Assembly (NCBI GenBank): GCA_030268105.1
Contig: BSDZ01000004.1
Coordinates: forward strand, 4,451,001 to 4,515,000
Length of the DNA stretch: 64,000 nucleotides
Direction of reading: 5' to 3'
Origin: Volvox africanus
Taxonomy: Eukaryota > Chlorophyta > Chlorophyceae > Chlamydomonadales > Volvocaceae
Under the pieces are notes generated by a model. It had not been told where the DNA came from and did not search any database. It was given only the letters and a program-made list of their open reading frames with translations. Numbering within the stretch: position 1 is the stretch's first letter; each line of letters starts with the position of its first letter. Below, in pieces: positions 47,152 to 57,650 of this stretch. The position numbers were made by a program, and so were the translations under genes.

Positions 47152-50100
47152 TTAAACGTTGTTCGTTAACCCGTCACTGCCCTCCCACCTGAAAGCCTCC
47201 ACCTCCTCAAAGATAGGATTCCCAGACGCCTGCACGGGACGGCGTGCAATGGCGCCGCCCACAGACGCTGTAACGGGCGCCTCCTGTCCCGCTCCCTCGT
47301 CAAGACCAACATCCGGCATCGGCATTGCGGCAGCTGACGTCGAAGTCGCACTGTCCGCAGCAGTCCCAGTGGCCCAATCGGCTGCTGCTGATCCGCCGCT
47401 GCTAATGTCACTGGTCCCAACGTCGCCGTTTGCAAGTCCAGCCCCTTCCACCTCATGATGGTGCCCATTGGCCACTCCGGATGCAACCCCCTCGCGCGCG
47501 TGCAAGCCGGTAGCAGCTGGCGCGGTGCCAGACCTCAACAACGGCAGGAAATTCCCACCGTCGCCCGCAGATAAGCCTCCAGGTTGCCCCTGCTCCTGAT
47601 GCTGGATCTGACCCGCATCTCCCCCCGTTTCCTGGTTTGGCGCCACGCTGTGTTGAGGTGAGGATCCTGCAGTCAAGCATAATTATAACCCAGGAAAGCC
47701 TCCATTAATGGATTTTAGACCCCAGCTTGGGCACCATAACTCATGAATTACTTGTACTTCACACAATCGCCAGCACAACAAAGAAGCAAGACAACGAAAG
47801 AAGCCACAAGTCATATTTCGCTGGCGAACCCAAATGCTATTTCTAAACTGCCTGAAAAGCTTGGCTGGCCCCGTACCTCTCGCTTAGTTCCCCGTCCACG
47901 CCCTAATGATATGTTATCGTATTCCTTAGCAGCTTCTCTACAGCAGTATCAAGAGTCTCGTGTATTCGCCTTCTCCCCCCTTCCCCTTACCTGCAAGCCC
48001 CAGGTGCTCCAGGAGCGCCCGGCCGTCCACCCCCTGCAACGCCACCCACAACGAGTCTTCGTGCCGGGTGTCCTGAGGCCGCACGGAGGAAGGGGAATCA
48101 GGACGGGGATGTACAGAGGAAGCGAAAGAGGGACACACATGGTGGCGGCGAATGCAGCTGCATGTTAGGGCGTCAACGATGGATGGGCCAGGATATGAGT
48201 ACTAAGGGGACAGGTGAGGCACGAGGGAAAGACCATTTATGTAGGCGCGAGGGGACGTGTTGCAGGGCTGGATGTTCTATGCAGTCTATAGGGGGCCAAC
48301 TCTCCAAAGAGTCACAGTGGGTGCCGTGGCATAAGCGTAGATCTTTGCTGCGCCATTTAGGGAATGCTGCCTGGCTGTGTGTTAGGTACCATTGCTACCA
48401 TTCATAACGTACCACCTCACCAGGCACATTCCTGGCAATGAGCAGGTCGCCTCATCGTTAGTTCCAAATTTCCGTAATGTAGCCGCCGGCCCGTCGCCAC
48501 CTTCACCGGTAATATCAAGACTGACACCGCCACTGAGCACCGTCCCTGGTGGTGCCGGAATGGGCAATCCGAGCGGTTGAGCCCCCCCACTACTCCAGCC
48601 ATGTGCACCAACGCCTCCACCAGCCAGTAGTAGCGCCCCTTGCGGCTCCGGAACCACCTCTGGTGCTTCATCCTCGTCATCACTGCCCGCAATTAGACTG
48701 CGTCCTGTTGCATCTGGTTTCCCTTCCTGTTGCTGCGGCGATGACCCTGATTGCTGCGGTGGACATTGGCTGTCAATCTGGCTATAATCCGCAGTGGTGG
48801 CTGCTGATGCCATTGCTGCTGCTGCTGCACATAAACACGTCGTGTGGAGCCGCGAAGGAATTGGGGTGAACGAGTGGCGGTGCGGAATGAGGGTGCAAGG
48901 GTGCATATGTATCTGGGCCGCAGATTTATGAGCTCCGGAAGGCCTTCTTTGCATAACTGTATAATGAACAAGCGTAGGTTTCTCAGATTGGGAAGGCAGC
49001 TTCTTGGACGATAGTACTGTAAGTCGTACAGTACCCTGTCTCAAAGAGTAAGTTGTCACTCCACAGCTATTCGCCGTGTTCGCTGTCGCCGTATACTGAA
49101 TTACCGGCATGCCTAAGAAGCCCACCACCCACCCAGTTGCAGAATAACTACACTCGATAACGTCAATCCCGACTTACAGAGACTTCTTACTCTGCAATGT
49201 CTACTTTAAGCAGTGGCTACACCGGTGGCTTCTAACAGAATGTGTCATGGCCGGCCACTGGTCCAACTTGAAACAATTTGCTGTTAATTGGCCCTCAAAA
49301 TTTTCAGATTTTGCAAGCAGGAGTTGCGGGGTTTTGTGGGGTTTCGGTGGAGGTAGGTGCCAAGCCGATTAGCGGGGCGGCATAGGGTTAAGGGTTTCAG
49401 CCCGTCAGCAGGGCAGCATGGGGATTAAAGAGCCGGAATGGAGCATCTCTTCCACGCTCATCACGTTAACGATTATAACGTACTGAGGACATGAAATTCT
49501 AATCCTCCCAGAGTGACAGCTTATTCAAGATGCAGCCGGCGGCTGGAAACTGGTAGTTTGGCTCACCTCGCATGGCACGGATCTCGTCCTCCAGTGTCAA
49601 TACCTGCACCGGTGCCGCTGCCACCGTCAGCGCTGGTTTCGTCCCAGTGCCAGGTTCCTTGTGCACCCTGGCAAAAGCGCTGGGTACATACACCGCACCA
49701 GCGGCAATGTCAGCTGCGACGTCAGGCGATGGTGCGGGAGAGGCGACAGCAGCTCCGCTGCCTCCGCTGCCCTCCAAGTCACCCTGTTCGTCCCCTTCGG
49801 GGGTAAAGTTGTCTACCTGGTCACCAGAAGGGTGGAGGACGTTTACAACACAGCTGGGTTCCGCTGCAGACCGACTTTTCAACTGACTTTTTGATAGATC
49901 TTATTCCTTTTAAATAAGGTCCATGAAGCTGGCAGAGGCCGTTCAGAAGGAGGGGCGAAGGGCCCCGTCATGTGCGGAAACGTAACTGTAAGGTCGTTGT
50001 AATTGCTATGCAACTTGGCTTGCGCAGCGGGTTTTTCAGATTTTCAACCCACAACCATAAACCTTTATTCACCTTCACGTCTCCTGGTCCATCTAGGATA

Positions 50101-50696
50101 AAGCTACTGCTAGCACGAGACAGCTTCATAATGGGGATGCCGTTTTCGTCAAGTTCCTGCGAACAAATGAGGTTTCGTGCACAAAAGCACCTTGTTTATT
50201 TACAATCAAACGGAATCAAAGGTTACGTGCAAGCGTAAGCGTCTGAAAACTTGCCTCGCAGTCTTCTCTTGGCCTGCTCAACCAGTCCCCATCCTCTGTG
50301 GATAAATCTTCAACGTCCTCCTACAGAACAACATGGCTTGAAGATGGAAATTGAGGCAGTTTTTGCCTAAACATTTTTTGTTGTCGCGGCCACGGACCTC
50401 TTCGGCGGCCTTCTCGTATTCTTCCCGGAGCGGGTCCACAGTTGCTTTCATCATTTCCCGTAATGCTTTCCTGGATTCCTGCGTTATTAGCAAACCAAAA
50501 GTACTCTTGCAACATGCGCGCATAGCTGTATATGTTCAGCGTATCGCACCAACTCCCTCAGTTCTGCAGGATCCGCATCCTTGATAGATGGTAATACTTT
50601 GGCAAGCTCTACATAAGTCTCATTCGGCTTTTGGCCCACAAGCGCGAAGACGGCCTCGTAAATATCGTCATGTTGCTGTGCAGGCTTTGCATCCAT
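47152..50696 (-). CDS. Unrecognised 564-aa protein with low-complexity tail
   Basis: Eight minus-strand exons: 50696-50550, 50478-50398, 50320-50255, 50156-50073, 49882-49567, 48824-48421, 48072-47991 and 47666-47152 (stop). Phases close to 565 codons. The two first donors (GTGCGA at 50549, GTCCGT at 50397) are weaker choices. The N-terminus is a soluble helical domain (begins MDAKPAQQHDDIYEAVFALV). Acidic segments follow (EDVEDLSTEDGDWLSRPRED, then ELDENGIPIMKLSRASSSFI). The centre has VPSAFARVHKEPGTGTKPAL and VLTLEDEIRAMRGE. A short ordered exon (RHEDSLWVALQGVDGRALLE) sits between two Ala/Gly/Gln-rich stretches. There is no membrane segment or signal peptide. I recognise no family. The acidic, Ser-rich and low-complexity make-up suggests a regulatory or scaffold protein (inference). 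One intron (50254) has a GCAAGT donor. Confidence 0.55.
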
Positions 50697-52795
50697 CCTG
50701 GTAAGAAAGAGAACGAATGGGCTGATGCGTGCTAGGTTGAAATGAACCCTCTTTGTTCCGGGGTAGCCCGAGGGGGCTCTCCATGATGCCTCCAAGCACC
50801 AACTCGTCAGTTGTACGATACCGCTAGAGCTACGAAACGCGGAAGCAAGTGCACGCCGTAGGCTATCATGGAGGATATCCTGGATAAACACCAGGTTGAG
50901 ACATTGTTAATTGCATATTCGTTCCTGGAGCAGAGCCCGCGCTTTAAAGCCTGCATACATCCCGGCACCCCGCATTTACCCGTTTCTACAGTCGGGGACC
51001 GCGCCCCTTCATTTGTCGTTTCATTCCCAAATTAAACGCTCATACTCAAAACCCGTTGTCGTCTTCTATATGACGGCTTATTCACACGCGCTCACCCTGC
51101 AAAGGGCTCTTCCCTCTCAACCTGCATCCTCTTTTCCCCTCACCCAATTCAAGCACTTCTCGCCTGGTCCGTAACCCGGAGGGACAAGCAAATGACCTCC
51201 ACTTGGGATCAGCATCGCTGGTGAGGCGATCCTGAAGCCCCATCGAGAATCCACATCCATATCCAGGGTAATGGAACAAAGGGCACAAGCGCTCACACGC
51301 CCAGGGTGCGGAAAAGGAGGGATTGAATCAAACCGTCCATGTCATATATACATAAACGTAAATGCATAAGTTGCCCGCTGGGCCCAAAATCAATTCCTAC
51401 CTTACAACACGGCAGCGTACGCCACAACAGTGTATGAAATGAAGGCCATCTTTCACTCAAATCTCCCGACTCGCTTTCAAATTGCGATTTGGGTCAAAAC
51501 TAATAAGGAGGTCAAATGCAATTCCGTGTCAATTCGTCTGGAGGCAGCGCAGCCATCAAAAGTCAGATCCGCATCGCCTGCGCTCCGCAACAAGCACTGG
51601 CTGAGGCAGAAGGCGAAAGGCCCTATAGTTTGTCGACTCATAGACCACTGGACTAGGATGCCACCATGCTCGAGGACACTCCTTAACGGTCCTTGTTGTC
51701 CGATAAAATACCCCATCCGTCATCAATCCCTACAAAGCACCAAATTAACCGCAACACAAAAATCGATCCATCCAGCTTAGCGTAGACCGGTGCGGTCAGC
51801 CCCCACCGGGTTGAATTCCCGCAGTGCTGATGTCCATGTTCAATCTCCCCGATGGTCACGGGCAGGGGTCGGCTCTCGCGTTCAACAACCTCCCTGAACG
51901 GAGGCGCTCCGGGATTCTGTCTCGTAATCGTGTTTAAACGGTTGTATATACGAGTCTGTCTCGTATCCCCAGTCGGGTCGGTCGCTTCCCTGATGGGATA
52001 TGGGTTGCTGTTGTGAAAGTCTTGATGTCAGTTCCCCTTCGCACCCTCTGTCCTCCGCGCGTCGTCGCTCTCCCCTGGGTCTGTAGGTCACTGCACCTCA
52101 CTAATGTGGTCCCAGCCGGGCCTAGCAGGAGTACGAGAGGGAACGTGGGAGGAAAAGGAAGTAGGGAGGGCGGAAGGGAGGGAGGGAACGTGGGAGGGAG
52201 GGACGGAGGGAGAGGGAGAGGGAGAGGGAGAGGGAGAGGGAGAGGGAGAGGGAGAGGGAGAGGGAGAGGGAGAGGGAGAGGGAGAGGGAGAGGGAGAGGG
52301 AGAGGGAGAGGGTGAGGGAGAGGGAGAGAGGGAGAGAGGGAGAGAGGGAGAGAGGGAGAGAGGGAGAGAGGGAGAGAGGGAGAGGGAGCGGGAGGGAACG
52401 TGGGAGGGAGGGACGGAGGGAGGGGGAGGGGGAGAGGGAGGGAACGTGGGAGGGAGGGAGGGAGGAAGGGAACGTGGGAGGGAGGGAACGTGGGAGGGAG
52501 GGGGAGGGGGAGATGGAGAGGGAGGGAACGTGGGAGGGAGGGAGGGATCAAGGGAGGGAAGGAAGGCAGCCATGCGAGCAAGTTAGGTTCTTAGCACAGG
52601 ACACGAGGGACCGAGGGCTGGAATACCAAATAGCAAGGACCCCTCAGAAATAGGCGGTGACGGAGTGCGCGTTCTTGCTGCGTCCTTGCGTGGCCCTCAG
52701 ATTCCTCGCCTTCAGCCATATTTCCCACCCACCCACCTATCTTATTAAAAGTGCATGATCATAAACATGATCATAACACGTACGTACACACACTT
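50697..52795. other. Spacer with large purine microsatellite
   Basis: About 2.1 kb between the start of the 564-aa gene and the 3' end of the MT-A70-like gene, both minus strand. It holds the promoter of the former, the 3' UTR of the latter and the GGGAGA array at about 52137-52560. Long open frames through the array are artefacts of the repeat. Confidence 0.45.
52137..52560 (+). repeat. GGGAGA/GGGA compound microsatellite array
   Basis: Almost pure purine on the plus strand. The core at 52206-52320 is about nineteen near-perfect GGGAGA units. It is followed by about eight GAGAGGGA units (52321-52385). On both sides lie interspersed copies of GGGAACGTGGGAGGGAGG (at least seven copies of GGAACGTGGGAGG). 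The structure is a simple core flanked by a higher-order minisatellite. Confidence 0.92.
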
Positions 52796-54419
52796 TCAAA
52801 GCCTGTTCCAATAAACAGTCATTAGGTGACGCGCACTTGTTCCCCATGGATATCCAGGCCGGACGCACCTCCGCTGTCCCCTCGGCGCCCACAGTTCCAG
52901 GAAGGCCCCTTTCCCTCCAGGCAGCATAGTCTCTATGGTGGTAAGCACCTCCGAGGGGATATCCCACCCGCTTCCGTCTGGTTGAGCAGGGAATCAGGGA
53001 TGTGAGCAGCCAGGGAACAGAGGGGAAGGCGTCTGGGTGGCAGCTTTGTGGCATCGTGATGTTGTCCGGAGTGCATCGGACGGATCACACAGAGGCAGTG
53101 GGCTACTACTGCCGTTCATGCACCTCTGCTGCAGGCGTCTTACTTTATCGCTTCCTCACCTGGCAGAGTCCGGATGCAGTCGAAGACGACGTCTGGATTC
53201 CTCTGGTGCCGCAGCTCGATGTCGCGGCCCTCGCCTGCGACAATTAACCAACCAACCAACTAACCGAAGACCTTGCGGATCGATAGAGCGACTGAGTCGT
53301 TAGGGTTTTAGGGTTTAGCGAGCGACATGTGCATCGTTAGGAGCAGTGATTAGGATCGTGCCGCAGCCGCGGGAATCCTGATGTTTAAGATCGTGATACT
53401 TATTCCTTACTGGGACGGTGCACTCCCATAACCGTCGCGACTTCCAGTGAGGGCACTCCCATGGCATAAGGCTCCGCTTTCAGGCGTGAGGCCTCGGGGA
53501 CAAATTTATGAATTTGTTTTTTTGAAATAATTCATATACCTATTTCACTGTTATTCGTTATTTTTGCAGTTTTACCACGTTACCCGGTTAGGCCCCCTGT
53601 AGGCTTGTCCTTACTGCAGGGCCCAGCACAAACGCTTACAAGTTGCCCCCCGAGGACGACGCATCTAAGCTATTGTCCAGACCATCTGCTTCCTTTGAAC
53701 CCGGAGCCCACGCCCCTGTGTTTCCGAACCTTCAAGGCCCCATCACGCACCCTCCCGCCGGAAGATGAGCAGTGTGGAGTGGCTACGCCGGAAATGCCGA
53801 CCGCGCTGTGATGTAGCGATGGCGTTAGCGGGTGTGAGGTGCACCCAGGTCAAGTTCTCCACGTACACATAGCCCAAGCTCGCCAGCGCGCGGCAAACCG
53901 CCTGCAGCAAGCCTTTGTGCGCCCACACCAGCACGAACCCGCGAGGGCACAGCCGCGGGATGGGTAGGCCGCGGAACCTTCGGGCCAGGGCGCCCCCGAA
54001 GGCGAGGAGGACAGGACACCCCATCGCGGATGCGCGGGAGGATGCGCCGACGGGTACAGGTGCAGGACTTAGAAAACAGAGCGAGTAGAAGTTGTGGGTG
54101 ACCAGGGAGGCCGAAAGAAAGCAGGAATGGGGTAAAACAGAACAAGATTGAGCTGTTCGGGTGCCTCCAAACCCTCTCACCGGCGCATCACCTCGACCTC
54201 GCAGCCCCGCTCGAAGGCGTCCGCTGCGTCAGAGGGCTGCCACCCCGCATTCACCATCACCGCAATGTACTGCTTGCCCCCAAGTGCAGACTCGAAGGGA
54301 AAAGCCACGAGATCTGAGGATTCGAACCCTCGACTGGTCGCAGCCGCTTCACCACCTGCCGACAATGTAGTGGGAGTCATCGCTGCGTTGCCAACAGACG
54401 CTGTAGCGGCGGCAGCCAC
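52796..54419 (-). CDS. MT-A70-like methyltransferase-fold protein, C-terminal exons
   Basis: Minus-strand exons in phase: an exon ending 54181 (open from about 54419), 54067-53751, 53234-53160 and 52977-52796. The MT-A70 fold is seen as GGKQYIAVMVNAGW where family members have the catalytic DPPW. Next comes LPIPRLCPRGFVLVWAHKGL, then YVYVENLTWVHLTPANA, RSHSTLLIFRR, GRDIELRHQRNPDVVFDCIR and GGKGAFLELWAPRG. MT-A70 enzymes make N6-methyladenine in RNA or DNA. The DPPW position here reads NAGW, so this copy is probably a non-catalytic partner, like METTL14 or ciliate MTA9. At the very end the current frame reads RCVRPGYPWG, whereas the next frame carries RPAWISMGNK, the usual terminal motif. This suggests a one-base frame break near 52890. 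It is probably the 3' part of a gene starting at 57016. Confidence 0.68.
53300..53317 (+). repeat. Short interstitial TTTTAGGG-like motif
   Basis: TTAGGGTTTTAGGGTTTA lies in the intron between the MT-A70-like exons at 53751 and 53234. It is about two units of the algal telomere repeat TTTTAGGG, too short to indicate a chromosome end. Confidence 0.5.
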
Positions 54420-54899
54420 ACATGTACCAATATGAGTAACATACTTGTTAGTATGCTAATATATACATGCAAACATACGTGTGTGTTTTTCCCTGCGCTA
54501 TGGTTCGGCCCGTGGTCAGGGCCCCCGTAGGTGCTTGTCCATGCAGGGCAAGCAGCTCAGAGTGTAACACCTTAATACATACATACGGAGGCCGCAGCTT
54601 ACAGCGATGACTTGGCAAGTGTTGCAACGGAAGTAAGCTTCTCAGCCCAGCAGCAAGGCGGCTATCACCGAACGCGCGGCATCTCCTCTTGTGAAAAGAG
54701 GCGTCAGGAGCCCACTGCCAATTGCGGTCACACCCGGCAGATGCACTCTGTAGCCTACCACAAATCCAAGTGCCTGCAGAAACCCTCATGGAGAAACCCG
54801 TATCAAAACCCACTAGTTTCGGGAGCTGGCGATGGCTTGGGTTCATCTGGAGGCGGGCATGGCTCAGGAGGTTGGTATGGCCGGACCGTACGGCCCCAT

Positions 54900-55582
54900 G
54901 ACAACGGTAGCGGCGGCGGCGGCACGCGCAGCTGCACCAAACCGCCTCCGCCAGGACCGCCGCCAGCCCCATTGCCTCCGCCTCCGCTGCCGCCGCTGGT
55001 AACACGGCGACGGATTAGCGCGTTGGTATCTCGATTGTACTGCATGACTACCTGATTTAAGGCGTGACGTGAAGTGCCCGAGGGACCTGCGGGTTGGAGG
55101 TGGGAATGACGAGGATTTAACCCGAGCGAAGGAGCGAATGATGGTGGATGGCGGGCATCTCACTGTATGGACAATCAGCCTCCCTAGGGAGGGTTCCGGA
55201 AGTTAATCATCGTATTTTCCATCACCACGTGACGTGTGCCAGTTGCTTGTGTGTGACGAGTGCATTTCCGGCAACGGAGTTCTAGATGCGCAAACAATGA
55301 TAAGTGGATATCGAAAGACTGTCGGAGAGGGGATCAGCCACACAGTTCACCCCCAATTGGAAGTGGGTCGAGTTCGCACAGGTACCACGCACCACTCGCG
55401 CGGACTTGCTTGGCGTCCCGCGGTGGCCCATCACCATCGTGGCTGCTGCTGCGCTGTCCACTCGTACGGCCGTTGCTGCCACCCGCCCGCCGTCGTCGAC
55501 CACTGCCACTGCGGTGCCCGCTACCGCCGCCCAGCTCATAGTCTTCATCGCTCCAGAAATCCTGTGGTGCGAAGAATGCTTT
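54900..55582 (-). CDS. Candidate middle exons of the MT-A70-like gene
   Basis: Two minus-strand exons are likely. The first starts at 55582 (or 55561) and runs to about 55393: KAFFAPQDFWSDEDYELGGG, then an Arg/Ser/Gly-rich stretch. The second starts at 55051 after a CAG acceptor: VVMQYNRDTNALIRRRVTSG, then Gly-rich sequence ending near 54900-54950. The first joins in phase to the exon ending 56321 and the second has a good acceptor. The splice between them and the link to the exon at 54181-54419 are unresolved because several donors fit. Between the second exon and 54419, ordered sequence may form a further exon near 54640-54780, with no motif I recognise. Confidence 0.4.
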
Positions 55583-56320
55583 CTTAGAGGCACAAAACAC
55601 CGTCCACGTTATTCCGGGTGAGTGGGAACGCTGTGGTAGCAGATTCGATGCGTATGTAAGGAAGGATGAAACCACACGTGTCGAAACCGACCTTGATGAA
55701 AACCCCCGGCATGAAGAGGGTATATCGCTTGTAGGAATGATGGGGCACTGATTTGGCCATGAATGTTGTCGAGAGTCTCCGTGAAGGATGAGTGCATGGC
55801 TGGCTGGATGATGCGCGGGAGTGTAGCGATTGATACCCCTGTCCCTGCTTCCCAGCCGCAATCCCCCCGACCAATAACTTGACACCGGGCTAATGTTCGG
55901 GATCGAGCTCCGCATGCAAGCACTGTAGTCTTATATTGTGAGTACAAATAGTAATGCCGGGGGTGGCATTGCCGTAACAAGAGCAAAGCGTGCAGTCCAA
56001 GGCGGTAAGGTGGGCGCGGCGTCAGCCCTCCTAACGTGCCCTGCATTCGAGAAAATCCGGCAGATATGAGTCTCGCACGTCCGTAGGGGCCCTATTGGTA
56101 GTTGGATTCAACTGTAGAGGAAGTCATGTCTCCCTGCCCCTACCTCAGTTTTGTGCGTCTCGGACCTCTTGCCGGGAAACGTTGTTTCCAATCCCCTCTC
56201 TCAAGGCTCCCGCTGTCCCGTCCCTTCGTTCATAAGCATATCAGATATGAACGCTCCAATACACTTCGATACCCACAAGACTTCACGGCTCCGTCACTCT
56301 CTAGGGCCCCGCTTCAGCAC

Positions 56321-57016
56321 CTTCGTCTGATGCAGCTCCTCCTCGTCCATATCGCTCGGCTCGCCACCAACGAACAGCATGTCCTCCATGCCGTATGCCA
56401 CGCCACACGGTGGCGTCGTGCCAGCGCCCCAATTGGTGTTTCCCAATAAGGGCTCCCCAGCGTCGTTGGTTAGTAGCGCGGAGCGCACATTGAAGATGGA
56501 AGTTTGCCTGAATACCTCCAGCAAGGCTTCCTCATCTAGTAACGTCTGCTCAGCATCGCCCACGACAGCACCCGCGCAAGGTTCGTCGCCGCTGGCACTT
56601 TCGACAACCGTGCTGCCAGGCTGCTGACCTGCTGGGTGAGCCACTGGCTGCAGATCCGAAAGACCAGCAACGGGATATTGCGGAGCGGAATCATCTAACC
56701 TAGCGACAGCACCACTAGGGCCCTCAGCGGGGGCTGTGCTACCAGCAATGGTCGCGTCGATATGGCGAAGGTCAGGATTGGAGACGCCGGCGCCAGCTTG
56801 GGGCTGGCTTTCGACGGCATGCTGGTGTTGCTGCTGGTGTTGCTGCTGGCGTCTGGCCTCTGCCGCTTTTTGGATGCGCTCAAGCTCCTCAAACTTTTTC
56901 ATAATCATCTCGGGGGTTTCATCATCCTCTACGTAGCCGACGTAGTGTATAGCTGACGGCACCACCTGCTGTGCCTTAGCGGCTACGCAGCGTCGCTTGG
57001 GTCGCCGGTCCGACAT
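56321..57016 (-). CDS. N-terminal exon, acidic Gln-rich nuclear-type protein (probably the MT-A70-like gene)
   Basis: ATG at 57016 opens 232 codons on the minus strand, ending at a GTGCTG donor after HQTK (phase 0), which matches the phase-0 acceptors at 55582 and 55561. The N-terminus MSDRRPKRRCVAAK is a likely nuclear localisation signal. A conserved-looking block follows, containing YVGYVEDDETPEMIMKKFEE and a short coiled coil ending in a Gln/His run. A long acidic Ala/Ser/Gly-rich region comes next, and the exon ends with MEDMLFVGGEPSDMDEEELH. The D-E-T-P-E helix block looks like a protein-interaction module, but I cannot name its family. If the exon is spliced onward it supplies the N-terminal part of the MT-A70-like protein. 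If translation runs on to the stop at 56294-56296 it would be a separate 240-aa protein. Confidence 0.5.
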
Positions 57017-57650
57017 GGCTTGTCCCCTGGAGCGTGCAGGCTCAATGCCAGCAGGTATGGGCAACTGTGATGCAAGTTGCCTGGGACTGTCTCCCCTCTT
57101 TTTTCCTTTCGGCTACAACCCAAGATGTCTCTGGCCCTGCCTTGCAAAGCTGTTTCAGCGTAGTCTGTCCAAGTCTTAAGCCATAGGTTGAGCTTGGCTA
57201 GTATGGGGTGAAGTGAACGCGATTCTCAAGAGCAAAGGGACTTTTCTCGATTCTCCACTAAAAATAATCGCAGTGATAACAATTACATTTAGGCACACAA
57301 AGTAATTGTTTTTCAAAGCTAAAGTCCTCACCCCTTCCTGCATAGCAAATTGTCAAACTCGCGCCAAGGTCTCGGAGCATGTCGTCACCTCATTTTTTCA
57401 ATACTTTAAAGCTCAATGATAGCTTGCTGTTTTAAGCACTTTAGACCATTAGCAAATGGTTGCCAGAATTTTACCTCAACTACGTCAGCGTGTACGACAA
57501 ACTCTTCCGGAACTCCTGACCCAATAAATTCTGCTTATGCGCTACATTTCTTAAAATTCAAGACCCTTATAGAAGCCTTACACTAAACTACTTATCTTGT
57601 CCCCACAACATTCAGCTGTAACGTTGCTTGGCGTTATCGTATCCGACACC
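57017..57650. promoter_or_regulatory. Divergent intergenic region
   Basis: About 630 bases between divergent start codons at 57016 (-) and 57651 (+). AT-rich from about 57240 to 57600. It should contain both promoters; no element is assigned. Confidence 0.4.

Noticed and set aside
51934..52653. Long open frames on both strands (Pro/Ser/Leu-rich and Glu/Gly/Arg-rich, over 150 codons)
   Set aside because: They are produced by the GGGAGA/GGGA microsatellite reading open in several frames at once; no start context, splice structure or domain.
54305..54345. tRNA-like T-arm (GGTTCGAATCC on the minus strand)
   Set aside because: The T-loop and part of the T-stem match, but no acceptor-stem partner, D-arm or anticodon arm can be laid out upstream, and the segment lies within an open frame of the MT-A70-like gene.
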